The notes under the pieces were generated by a model, which was not told where the DNA came from, ran no database searches, and was given only the letters and a program-made list of their open reading frames with translations. From Maribacter arcticus (GTDB lineage: Bacteria > Bacteroidota > Bacteroidia > Flavobacteriales > Flavobacteriaceae), in NCBI RefSeq assembly GCF_900167935.1, contig NZ_FUYL01000011.1:124001-188000 (forward strand): DNA of 64,000 nucleotides, read 5' to 3'. Within the stretch, counting starts at the first letter, position 1; each line of letters opens with the position of its first letter. Of the stretch, positions 1 through 7,543 are shown piece by piece. The position numbers were made by a program, and so were the translations under genes.

Positions 1-350
1 GCTTTAAAGTCATTACAACCGATGACGCAGCTATTTCTAAAGATGTAGATAGTTGGGTGACCAATCGCTTAAAAAGTTCATCATTTGAAGAATTAATGCG
101 AGTAAGGGATGGTGGTTCTAATGTGAGATTTTATGTAAAGGAAGGTAAAGACAGTGACCATGTTAAAGAGTTATTAATGTTCGTAACCGGTATGAAAGAT
201 ATGGATATAGACATTAATGGTAAAAAACTCGAAACGGTTTTACTATCCTTGACAGGAGATATCAATTTACGATCGGTGTCTAAATTGACCGATAAAATGG
301 ATTTACCAGGAGGCGACCAATTAGGGAAAGCATCTAAAAAGGGGAATTAA
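1..350 (+). CDS. DUF4252 protein, 5' end outside window
   Basis: The reading frame is open from base 3, before the first usable GTG at 57, and the upstream residues (FKVITTDDAAISKDV) line up with the middle of the next gene, so this is the C-terminal two thirds of a gene cut by the window edge. It matches the following DUF4252 protein closely: both have KSS..EELMRV, the block HV.ELLMFV and KLETVL.SLTGDI. DUF4252 proteins are secreted or lipid-anchored Bacteroidetes proteins of unknown function. The signal sequence cannot be seen here. It is probably co-transcribed with the next two copies. Confidence 0.85.
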   Translation, partial: FKVITTDDAAISKDVDSWVTNRLKSSSFEELMRVRDGGSNVRFYVKEGKDSDHVKELLMFVTGMKDMDIDINGKKLETVLLSLTGDINLRSVSKLTDKMDLPGGDQLGKASKKGN

Positions 351-467
351 ATAATAATCAATAAGCGTTAATCCCTAATTAAATTAACGCTTTTGATAAA
401 CAAGTATTCATCAATTCATCAATCACTTTTATCCTATAATAGGGTAGATGTACTAAAAACAACAATC

Positions 468-1010
468 ATGAAAAAAGTAGCAGTAGTATTTTTAATGGCA
501 ATTTTACCCGCATTGGGTTTCTCACAGTCTGTATTCGATAAGTATGAGGATATGGATAACGTAGGTTCTGTAATCGTGAACAAAGGTATGATAGACTTAG
601 TCTCTAAATTAGGAGGAATGAGTGATGATGCCGAAGCGAAGGAGTTTATGGACGTAGCTAGCGGACTTAAAAACATAAAAGTTTTTATGACCGAAGACGC
701 ATCTGTTTCGGCAGATATGTCTGCAACGGTAAAAAAGTATCTTAAGTCTTCGAAATTAGAAGAATTAATGCGTGTAAAGGACAAAGATGTAAATGTTAAA
801 TTCTATATTAGAGATGGTGCTAAAAAGGACCATGTGACAGAATTATTAATGTTTGTATCAGGATTGGATAATGTTGAAATAGGTGATCATGGTAGAAAAC
901 TGGAAACTGTTTTGGTCAGCCTAACTGGTGATATCGATTTAAATAAAATTGGGTCGATTACCAACAAAATGAATTTACCGCAAGATTTGAATAAAGCTTC
1001 TGGTAAGTAA
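468..1010 (+). CDS. DUF4252 domain secreted protein
   Basis: This is a 180-residue protein. I chose the ATG at 468 because it begins a clean signal peptide (MKKVAVVFLMAILPALGFSQ, cleavage probably after the Ser or Gln near residue 20). The open frame extends 25 codons further upstream, but that stretch does not look like a secretion signal. The mature part carries the DUF4252 pattern, with a central KSSKLEELMRV and a C-terminal KLETVLVSLTGDIDL. Function is unknown for the family. It is a tandem paralogue of the preceding partial gene, and a third, more distant copy follows. A periplasmic or surface location is inferred from the signal peptide. Confidence 0.85.
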   Translation: MKKVAVVFLMAILPALGFSQSVFDKYEDMDNVGSVIVNKGMIDLVSKLGGMSDDAEAKEFMDVASGLKNIKVFMTEDASVSADMSATVKKYLKSSKLEELMRVKDKDVNVKFYIRDGAKKDHVTELLMFVSGLDNVEIGDHGRKLETVLVSLTGDIDLNKIGSITNKMNLPQDLNKASGK

Positions 1011-1076
1011 TTTATTTTAGGAAAGGATTTTTCGTAAAACCGGAGGGTTCTTTCCTTCAATTTTAAAAAATGCATT

Positions 1077-1616
1077 ATGAAAAAAGTATATTGGGTTTTA
1101 GTTATGGTAATAGGTTTTACCATTTCATCTTGTTCTTCAGAACAAAGTCTACAGCAGTATTTTATTGCTAGTTCAGAGAATCCGAATTTCATGTCTTTCG
1201 ATTTACCTTCTAGTCTTTTGAATTTAGAAAAGGCAGAATTGAGTGAAACTCAAAAAAAGACAGCAAGTTCTCTTAAGAAGCTAAACATTCTAGCATTTCA
1301 GAAAAAGGATAATAACACTGCCGATTATGAAGTACAAAAGGCAGCTATTAAGACGATTTTAAAAAGTTCAGATTTTAGCGAATTAATGAAGATGAATACA
1401 TCTTTTGGAAAAGCTACAATTCAATTGAAAGGGGACGATGATACCATAGATGAAATTGTAATCTATGGAGATAATGACGAAAAAGGATTAATTCTGGTTC
1501 GTGTTTTGGGTGATGATATGAACCCAGCAAGTTTCGTGCAATTGATACAAGCTATGGAAAAATCTGATTTTGACGGTAAAGGCCTTGAACAACTCGGAAA
1601 TTTGATAAAAGGCTAA
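1077..1616 (+). CDS. DUF4252 lipoprotein
   Basis: The 179-residue product starts with a lipoprotein signal (MKKVYWVLVMVIGFTISSC, with the lipidated Cys at about residue 19). The body is a diverged DUF4252 domain: ILKSSDFSELMKM matches the KSS..EELM block of its two upstream neighbours, while the C-terminal half ends FDGKGLEQLGNLIKG. It is the last gene before a strong terminator, so the three copies probably form one transcription unit. The role is unknown. Membrane anchoring of this copy beside soluble secreted copies suggests partner proteins, but that is inference. Confidence 0.85.
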   Translation: MKKVYWVLVMVIGFTISSCSSEQSLQQYFIASSENPNFMSFDLPSSLLNLEKAELSETQKKTASSLKKLNILAFQKKDNNTADYEVQKAAIKTILKSSDFSELMKMNTSFGKATIQLKGDDDTIDEIVIYGDNDEKGLILVRVLGDDMNPASFVQLIQAMEKSDFDGKGLEQLGNLIKG

Positions 1617-1641
1617 TTATTTAGCGTATTATTTTTAAAAC

Positions 1642-1677
1642 AAAAAAACCTGTTACGAATAAGTGACAGGTTTTTTT
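1642..1677 (+). terminator. Rho-independent terminator of the DUF4252 cluster
   Basis: A 12-bp perfect stem with arms AAAAAAACCTGT and ACAGGTTTTTTT lies 25 bases after the third DUF4252 stop, with a T run on its 3' side. Confidence 0.85.
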
Positions 1678-1751
1678 GTTTTAAAATGAGGTTTAAACTT
1701 ATTTTTAATGTGACCTTTTAAAAAAAAGTGTGTCATATTATTGAGGACGAT

Positions 1752-1782
1752 TAAATAAGAACCTAAATAAGAACCTAAATAA
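1752..1782 (+). repeat. 12-bp tandem direct repeat in the mscS leader
   Basis: Two perfect copies of TAAATAAGAACC (1752-1763 and 1764-1775) are followed by a partial third, TAAATAA. The array ends 13 bases before the mscS ATG, so a change in copy number would alter the 5' leader. Confidence 0.9.
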
Positions 1783-1795
1783 AAAACTATTTAAA

Positions 1796-2605
1796 ATGGA
1801 AGACGCACAAGTATGGATTGACAAAGGAATTGATTTTATAATGGTATTCGGACCAAAAATTATTGGTGCGATTTTAATTTATATTATTGGTTCTTGGGTT
1901 ATAAAGAAATTGGTTGGTGTTGCCAGAAAAGGTATGACCAAACAAGAGTATGACGAATCACTCAAAAAGTTCTTATTAAGTTTAGTTAAATGGGCACTTA
2001 CTATCTTTCTTATTATCACTGTTATTTCAACATTAGGGGTTGAAACTACAAGTTTTGCTGCTCTAATAGCCGCTGCTGGTTTAGCTATTGGCTTAGCTTT
2101 ACAAGGATCATTATCAAATTTCGCAGGTGGTGTTTTACTTATTATTTTTAAACCTTATAAAATTGGAGATTTAATTGAAGCACAAGGTGTTTTAGGTAAT
2201 GTAAAAGAAATTGAAATCTTTACAACTAAGTTAATTACCCCTCAAAATAAATTGGCTATCATTCCTAATGGTGCGATGGCAAATGGAAACATCATCAACT
2301 ATACTGCAGAAGGTAAAATGAGAGTTGATACCACAGTTGGTGTGAGTTATGATTCTGATTTTCAAAAAACTAAAGATGCTTTATTAGCTATGTTAGTGGC
2401 AAACCCTAAAGTGTTAAAGGATCCAGCCCCATCGGTTAACGTATCTGAATTAGCAGATAGTTCTGTGAACCTAGCAGTACGCCCTTTTTGTAAGCCAGAA
2501 GATTATTGGGATGTATATTTTGCAACTATAGAAGGAACTAAGAAAGCATTGGATAGTGCAGGTATTGAAATTCCTTATCCACACGAAGTTCAAATTAATA
2601 AGTAA
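1796..2605 (+). CDS. small-conductance mechanosensitive channel, MscS family
   Basis: The 269-residue product has the compact MscS plan. Three membrane helices lie near residues 13-37, 60-82 and 86-115, the last being the pore helix with the Gly/Ala-rich pattern GLAIGLALQGSLSNFAGG. A cytoplasmic beta domain follows, starting FKPYKIGDLIE and including the loop IPNGAMANG. Such channels open under membrane tension and release solutes on hypo-osmotic shock. The length is close to E. coli MscS (286 residues). It stands alone, with its own terminator downstream. Confidence 0.93.
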   Translation: MEDAQVWIDKGIDFIMVFGPKIIGAILIYIIGSWVIKKLVGVARKGMTKQEYDESLKKFLLSLVKWALTIFLIITVISTLGVETTSFAALIAAAGLAIGLALQGSLSNFAGGVLLIIFKPYKIGDLIEAQGVLGNVKEIEIFTTKLITPQNKLAIIPNGAMANGNIINYTAEGKMRVDTTVGVSYDSDFQKTKDALLAMLVANPKVLKDPAPSVNVSELADSSVNLAVRPFCKPEDYWDVYFATIEGTKKALDSAGIEIPYPHEVQINK

Positions 2606-2621
2606 TAATAATAATAGGAAG

Positions 2622-2650
2622 AAAAAAGACCACCGGAAGGTGGTCTTTTT
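2622..2650. terminator. bidirectional terminator between mscS and purB
   Basis: The stem AAAAAGACCACC / GGTGGTCTTTTT with a GGAA loop has A runs on one side and T runs on the other. It can therefore serve the convergent mscS (+) and purB (-) transcripts. Confidence 0.85.
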
Positions 2651-2686
2651 ATTTAAGCAAATTTTGAAATTAGTATCCTACTATTA

Positions 2687-4030
2687 TTAAATTCCGGTAT
2701 AATTACTTGGAGATATTTGCTTGAGCTCTTTTTTGATAGCATCGGAAACTTCTAAGGTGTCAATAAAATTAGCAATAGAATTTTTATTGATTTTTTCATT
2801 TGTACGCGTAAGTCCTTTCAAAGCCTCATATGGATTTGGATAACTTTCACGCCTTAAAATAGTTTGAATTGCTTCGGCAACAACCGCCCAATTATTCTCT
2901 AAATCTTGTTCGAACTTATCTCTGTTTAATAATAACTTATTTAATCCTTTTAAGGTAGATTGAAAAGCAATCATGGTATGGGCAAATGGTACACCTACAT
3001 TACGGAGTACAGTACTATCTGTTAAATCGCGTTGTAATCTTGAAACTGGTAATTTTGCAGATAAATGTTCAAAAATAGCGTTAGCAATACCTAAGTTACC
3101 TTCTGAATTTTCGAAATCGATAGGGTTTACTTTATGAGGCATTGCAGACGAACCAACTTCACCAGCCTTAATTTTCTGTTTAAAATAATCCATGGATACA
3201 TACGTCCAAAAATCACGGTCTAAATCTAATACGATAGTATTAATACGTTTAAGAGTATCGAAAAGTGCGGCCATATGGTCGTAATGTTCAATTTGTGTTG
3301 TTGGAAAAGAATGTTGAAGGCCTAATTTTTCTTGAACGAAATTTTGACCGAATTCTCTCCAATCTATAGAAGGGTATGCGACCAAATGTGCATTAAAATT
3401 ACCAGTTGCACCGCCAAATTTAGCAGCACTAGGTATATCGTTCAATAAATTAAATTGTTCTTTTAATCGAACTACATACACCATTATTTCTTTTCCTAAT
3501 CGTGTAGGAGATGCAGGTTGACCATGCGTTCTTGCTAGCATTGGTATATCTGCCCATTCTAATGTTAGAACATCTAGTTTTTCTAGCAATTCGAAATATT
3601 GTGGAACATAAACTTCATTCATCGCTTCTTTAATAGAAAGAGGAATGGCAGTGTTATTAATGTCTTGTGATGTTAATCCGAAGTGAATAAACTCTTTAAA
3701 TTTAGAAAGGCCCAAAGAGTCAAAAGCCTTTTTTATAAAATACTCAACCGCTTTAACATCGTGGTTGGTTACTTTTTCTATCTCTTTAATTTCTAGTGCA
3801 TCTGCTGTAGTAAACTCCGTATATATTTTACGTAATTCTTTGAACTTAGAAGAATCAAAAGTAGATAACTGTTTTAAAGGAATCTCACAAAGAGCAATAA
3901 AATATTCTATTTCTACTCTTACTCTATACTTTATCAAAGCTTCTTCAGAAAAATAAGAAGACAATGATTTGGTTTTTGAACTATAGCGGCCGTCGATTGG
4001 AGAAATGGCATTTAATGCGTTAAGAGACAT
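2687..4030 (-). CDS. purB: adenylosuccinate lyase
   Basis: This enzyme releases fumarate from SAICAR and from adenylosuccinate, two steps of purine synthesis. The fumarase/aspartase superfamily signature is visible as GSSAMPHKVNP near residues 293-304, with the catalytic Ser loop, and the N-terminal NAISPIDGRY is typical of PurB. I start at the ATG at 4030 (MSLNALNAISPIDGRY), giving 447 residues. The open frame runs 14 codons further, but a TATATTTG -7 box at 4056-4063 would sit inside that extension. The HEAT-like gene that follows upstream on the same strand may be co-regulated. Confidence 0.95.
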   Translation of the reverse strand: MSLNALNAISPIDGRYSSKTKSLSSYFSEEALIKYRVRVEIEYFIALCEIPLKQLSTFDSSKFKELRKIYTEFTTADALEIKEIEKVTNHDVKAVEYFIKKAFDSLGLSKFKEFIHFGLTSQDINNTAIPLSIKEAMNEVYVPQYFELLEKLDVLTLEWADIPMLARTHGQPASPTRLGKEIMVYVVRLKEQFNLLNDIPSAAKFGGATGNFNAHLVAYPSIDWREFGQNFVQEKLGLQHSFPTTQIEHYDHMAALFDTLKRINTIVLDLDRDFWTYVSMDYFKQKIKAGEVGSSAMPHKVNPIDFENSEGNLGIANAIFEHLSAKLPVSRLQRDLTDSTVLRNVGVPFAHTMIAFQSTLKGLNKLLLNRDKFEQDLENNWAVVAEAIQTILRRESYPNPYEALKGLTRTNEKINKNSIANFIDTLEVSDAIKKELKQISPSNYTGI

Positions 4031-4055
4031 AATTAATGGTTGAATTAATAAGCGG

Positions 4056-4063
4056 CAAATATA
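4056..4063 (-). promoter_or_regulatory. Bacteroidetes-type -7 box of purB
   Basis: Read on the minus strand this is TATATTTG, an exact match to TAnnTTTG, 25 bases before the purB ATG. No clear TTG element lies at the expected upstream distance. Confidence 0.45.
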
Positions 4064-4158
4064 CCTATTCATAGCATAGATTAAAACACTATTCGATTTA
4101 AGTTACAGTCAAAAAGTGATTTTCAAATAAAAGAAAATGTAGTTCTAATTTGATTTGG

Positions 4159-4725
4159 TTAACTTTTTTTAAGTGCTTTTAAAGTCATTCTTGCGCGTGC
4201 TTTATAAGCAGCACTGCCATTTTCATAATTCTGTTTTAAAATAACTTGTAATTCTGGATGAATCCAAGTTATGTTTTTGCCAAGCAATAAAAGAGTTGTC
4301 ATTGAATATGCTTTAGGGGCAACTTTATGGTTGCCAATGAGCCAATCGAATGCTGCTTCAGCAATAATATTTAAATGTTCTTTGGTAAGCACTTTTTTTG
4401 AAAGTGATGTTTTATTTGAATAATGATTTTCAACTAGAAGCGAGCATATTTTTGAGGCTGGCCGAATTGATGATTCTAAGGTTAAGTTAGAAAGCGCAAA
4501 TGTAAATGCATCTATATGTGGAAAAATAAATTCTAACTTTTTCTTTACAAGAGATTCTAATACCCAACTTGCTTTGCATGATATGGGGTCTATATTATCT
4601 TTAGAAATAGCTATTAAAACAGGAATTAGTGGGAGATTTTCTTCAATTTTATTTGCCATCTTACTACGATTTTCTCGTGTTGCATTAACATAATTCAATG
4701 CTTGGCAAAGTTCTTCATTGGTCAT
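4159..4725 (-). CDS. HEAT-like helical protein next to purB
   Basis: This is a 188-residue, all-helical, soluble protein without a signal peptide. Repeated amphipathic helices (residues 30-60 LPVLIAISKDNID..SCKASWVLESLV, then 70-110 and 120-180) resemble HEAT or armadillo repeats. I see no catalytic motif. Homologues beside purB in flavobacterial genomes are, as I recall, often labelled adenylosuccinate lyase, but this sequence has none of the lyase signatures, so that name would be wrong here. Its position behind purB suggests a linked transcript. Function is unknown. Confidence 0.75.
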   Translation of the reverse strand: MTNEELCQALNYVNATRENRSKMANKIEENLPLIPVLIAISKDNIDPISCKASWVLESLVKKKLEFIFPHIDAFTFALSNLTLESSIRPASKICSLLVENHYSNKTSLSKKVLTKEHLNIIAEAAFDWLIGNHKVAPKAYSMTTLLLLGKNITWIHPELQVILKQNYENGSAAYKARARMTLKALKKS

Positions 4726-4759
4726 AAAATTGTATCTTTATTCGATATTTCCCCCAAAT

Positions 4760-5233
4760 ATGAAATTACTAAAAAAAATTAGCCTAGGTGTGGTTTTAGT
4801 TTTGATAGCCATGCAATTTTACAGTCCTACAAAGAATATTTCCCCTGGTAATCATACCCAAATTTTTATTAAAGAGACCAATCCTTCTCCTCAGTTGAAG
4901 GCTTTATTTGAAACCTCTTGTTATGATTGCCATAGTAATAATACTGCTTACCCATGGTATAATAATATTGCTCCAATTTCATATTGGATTGGCAGTCATG
5001 TAAAAGAAGGAAAGAAGCACTTAAATTTTTCTGAATGGCAAACCTATTCGATAGATAAGAAAGACCATCTTTTAGAAGAGATTGAAGAAATGGTTGTTCA
5101 AGAAGATATGCCATTAACCGAGTACACATATCTGCACAGCAATTCTAAGCTAACTGATGAGGAAGTGGGTGAAATTGTAGCGTGGGTAAAGCAAACAAGA
5201 ATTATTTACCAATTAGGGAAGCAACCAAAGTAG
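4760..5233 (+). CDS. haem-binding domain protein (single c-type haem motif)
   Basis: The 157-residue product begins at ATG 4760 with an N-terminal membrane anchor or signal (MKLLKKISLGVVLVLIAMQF). It carries one c-type haem site, CYDCH, in the context TSCYDCHSNNTAYPWYN, the hallmark of the Haem_bd family. Tryptophan-rich stretches (PISYWIGSHVKEGK, NFSEWQTYS) and a C-terminal helix EEVGEIVAWVK follow, as in this family. It probably faces the periplasm and may have a redox role, but no partner is encoded nearby. Its 3' end overlaps the convergent sirtuin gene by 32 bases. Confidence 0.82.
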   Translation: MKLLKKISLGVVLVLIAMQFYSPTKNISPGNHTQIFIKETNPSPQLKALFETSCYDCHSNNTAYPWYNNIAPISYWIGSHVKEGKKHLNFSEWQTYSIDKKDHLLEEIEEMVVQEDMPLTEYTYLHSNSKLTDEEVGEIVAWVKQTRIIYQLGKQPK

Positions 5234-5888
5234 GAACCCCTTTGACTGCGTTTTCTGAGATAACAGTCAAATTACCATTCAAAGCACCTTTAATTACTGG
5301 TTTTGGATCTATGAAGAATATAGGTGTATTTGCCTTCGCAAAATCTATAAGGCTTGCCGCCGGATAAACTTTCATTGAGGTACCTATGATTATGAGATAA
5401 TCGGCCTTTTCTGTAATAGTTATGGCATCTTCTAATAAGGGAACAGCCTCACCGAACCAAACAATATAGGGTCTAATCTGATACCCTTTTTTGCATTTAT
5501 CTCCTAAGAGTATATCCTTTTTCCAGGCAAATACATCGTCTGTTGAAGCAATACTTCGGGCTTTTAATAATTCGCCGTGTAAATGAAGCACGTGAGAACT
5601 ACCGGCTCGTTCGTGTAAATCATCTACGTTCTGTGTTATAATATGTACATTATAGTGCTTCTCCAGTTCAACCAAAGCTAGGTGAGCTTGATTCGGATAC
5701 ACGCTTAATAATTGTCTTCTACGTTGGTTGTAAAATTCTAAGACCAATTGTGGGTTGTTATGAAAACCTTGAGGAGAGGCAACTTCCATAACGTCATGAC
5801 CTTCCCATAACCCATTAGCATCTCTAAACGTTTTTAATCCGCTTTCGGCCGATATTCCTGCTCCGGTTAATACAACAATATTTTTCAT
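5202..5888 (-). CDS. SIR2-family NAD-dependent deacylase (class III type)
   Basis: The 228-residue product contains the sirtuin core: TGAGISAESGLKTFRD near residue 9, TQNVDDLHERAGS near 87 and the catalytic His in HLHGEL near 103. The pair Tyr and Arg in FYNQRRRQ (near 51-58) matches the class III pattern that binds succinyl- or malonyl-lysine in SIRT5 and CobB. Zinc ribbon cysteines are mostly absent: only one Cys remains, in GDKCKKG. The start is the ATG at 5888 (MKNIVVLTGAG). Predicted role: removal of acidic acyl groups from protein lysines using NAD. Confidence 0.9.
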   Translation of the reverse strand: MKNIVVLTGAGISAESGLKTFRDANGLWEGHDVMEVASPQGFHNNPQLVLEFYNQRRRQLLSVYPNQAHLALVELEKHYNVHIITQNVDDLHERAGSSHVLHLHGELLKARSIASTDDVFAWKKDILLGDKCKKGYQIRPYIVWFGEAVPLLEDAITITEKADYLIIIGTSMKVYPAASLIDFAKANTPIFFIDPKPVIKGALNGNLTVISENAVKGVPTLVASLIGK

Positions 5889-5937
5889 GGGTTCTTTCAA
5901 ATTCAGCTTAAAAATATACTTTTCTTATCTTGGATGC

Positions 5938-6594
5938 ATGATAGATGAGAAGCTTTTGGCGTATTTAGAAGAATTTATTTCAGAAAAAAGAATGAGGCGG
6001 TTTAATGATATATTAAGCCATAGAACTAATTATATAACGGTTGCAGTAGAAGATGTTTATCAAATGCATAATACTAGTGCGGTAATACGTAGCTGTGAGT
6101 CATTTGGCATACAGCAAGCACATTTAATTGAGGGTAAATATGGCCAACGCTTAGATGAGGAAATTGCTATGGGTGCTCAAAAATGGGTAGATGTTAAAAG
6201 ATATAAAAATTCGAAAGAGGTCGTTGATGTACTTAGAAATAAAGGGTATAAAATTGTTGCTACCAGCCCACATGCCGATAGCTCATTATTGCAAGATTAT
6301 GAATTAGATGGTAAAATGGCCCTATTCTTTGGTACTGAAAATAAGGGTTTAAGCGACTACGTATTAGAAAATTCTGATGCTTTTTTAAAAATACCAATGG
6401 TCGGTTTTACCGAAAGTTTGAATATTTCAGTTTCAGCAGCAATTATTCTACAACACTTAACTGCTAAATTAAAGTCTTCCAATTTTGACTGGAAGCTGAC
6501 CCCTTCAGAAATGATGGAGAAACGTTTAGACTGGACCAAAAAATCTATAAAAAGTATCGATGATATCTTGATTAGATATCATGCTGATAATTAA
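5938..6594 (+). CDS. TrmH/SpoU-family RNA 2'-O-methyltransferase
   Basis: The 218-residue SPOUT enzyme probably methylates G18 of tRNAs (TrmH type). Visible family blocks are the N-terminal R....R.RRFNDILSHRTNYITVAVEDV, motif 1 HNTSAVIRSCESFGI, motif 2 MALFFGTENKGLS near residues 126-138 and motif 3 ESLNISVSAAIILQHL near 160-175. I chose the ATG at 5938 (MIDEKLLAYL) because upstream codons do not match the family. It is divergent from the sirtuin gene with a short intergenic space. Confidence 0.9.
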   Translation: MIDEKLLAYLEEFISEKRMRRFNDILSHRTNYITVAVEDVYQMHNTSAVIRSCESFGIQQAHLIEGKYGQRLDEEIAMGAQKWVDVKRYKNSKEVVDVLRNKGYKIVATSPHADSSLLQDYELDGKMALFFGTENKGLSDYVLENSDAFLKIPMVGFTESLNISVSAAIILQHLTAKLKSSNFDWKLTPSEMMEKRLDWTKKSIKSIDDILIRYHADN

Positions 6595-6635
6595 ATTTTA
6601 CTTAACTTATTATCTAATAACTAATTGATAAACAG

Positions 6636-7169
6636 ATGTATTACATATTAATAGTGTTAGCAGTTTTATTGGCAATATTAATTATTCTATCCTTGTTAGC
6701 TCCTAAAAGTTACCATGTATATAGGTCAGTAGAAATAGACCATCCTACGGAAAAAGTTTGGGGACAACTTAAATATTTAAAGAAGCAACAAGAGTGGTCG
6801 CCATGGGCAAGAAAAGACCCTAATATGGACCAAAAATTTACTGGTATAGATGGTGAAGTTGGTGCAGTAAGTTATTGGAATGGCAATAAAGAAGTTGGTG
6901 AGGGAGAGCAAGAAATAACTAAAATAATTGACGGTAAGCGAATTGAACAAGATTTAAGATTTTTAAAACCGTTTAAATCTCAGTCTGATTGTTATATGGA
7001 TTTGGAGGAACTGGATAATAATAGGAGTAAATTGACTTGGGGGTTTACAGGAACTAATAAATTTCCTATGAGCATTATGATGTTGTTTATGAGTATGGAT
7101 AAAATGGTAGGTAAAGATTTTGAACAAGGATTACAGAATCTTAAACATAATTTAAGCAGTGAAATATGA
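6636..7169 (+). CDS. SRPBCC-family protein with N-terminal membrane helix
   Basis: The 177-residue product has one N-terminal hydrophobic helix (residues 2-23) followed by a START/Bet v1-like ligand-binding fold: VYRSVEIDHPTEKVW starts the domain, SPWARKDPNM and GAVSYWNGN follow, and LTWGFTGTNKFPMSIM precedes the last helix. Such proteins are often annotated as polyketide cyclase-like, but the ligand is unknown. The stop overlaps the start of the VOC gene by four bases, so the two are translationally coupled. Confidence 0.82.
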   Translation: MYYILIVLAVLLAILIILSLLAPKSYHVYRSVEIDHPTEKVWGQLKYLKKQQEWSPWARKDPNMDQKFTGIDGEVGAVSYWNGNKEVGEGEQEITKIIDGKRIEQDLRFLKPFKSQSDCYMDLEELDNNRSKLTWGFTGTNKFPMSIMMLFMSMDKMVGKDFEQGLQNLKHNLSSEI

Positions 7170-7531
7170 TAGCATGGTTTGAAATTCCGGTTGCAGATAT
7201 GCAACGAGCTCAAAAGTTTTACGAAACTATTTTAGACATTACAATAACTGTCAAAAATTTTGGCCAATTTGTAATGGGACTGTTTCCCGATAAGCCGAGT
7301 AAAGGTCAGGCAAATGGTGCCTTGGTGCAGCATGAGCAATATATACCAAGTTTAACCGAAGGGGCATTGGTATACTTTGCCTGTGAAGATACAGCCACTG
7401 TACTGGACAAAGTGGAGAAAGCAGGCGGACAAATATTACAGCAAAAAACCGAAATAGGTGACGGTCATGGTTTTATGGGTCTACTGAAAGATACTGAGGG
7501 AAATAGGATTGCCCTCCATTCTAATGCCTAG
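7166..7531 (+). CDS. VOC-family (glyoxalase-like) protein
   Basis: The 121-residue product is a single-chain vicinal oxygen chelate domain with two beta-alpha-beta-beta-beta modules: AWFEIPVADMQRAQKFYETILD at the N terminus, and GALVYFACEDTATVLDKVEKAGG followed by FMGLLKDTEGNRIALHS at the C terminus. Metal ligands are not certain. It is translationally coupled to the SRPBCC gene (ATGA overlap). Its substrate cannot be predicted. Confidence 0.85.
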   Translation: MIAWFEIPVADMQRAQKFYETILDITITVKNFGQFVMGLFPDKPSKGQANGALVQHEQYIPSLTEGALVYFACEDTATVLDKVEKAGGQILQQKTEIGDGHGFMGLLKDTEGNRIALHSNA

Positions 7532-7543
7532 TATTCACTTTCA

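Noticed and set aside
434-784. 116-codon minus-strand frame over the DUF4252 gene
   Set aside because: It is antisense to a well-supported gene and has no recognisable motif or start context.
5182-5367. Plus-strand frame after the haem-binding gene
   Set aside because: It is an overlapping shadow of the sirtuin gene with no family features.
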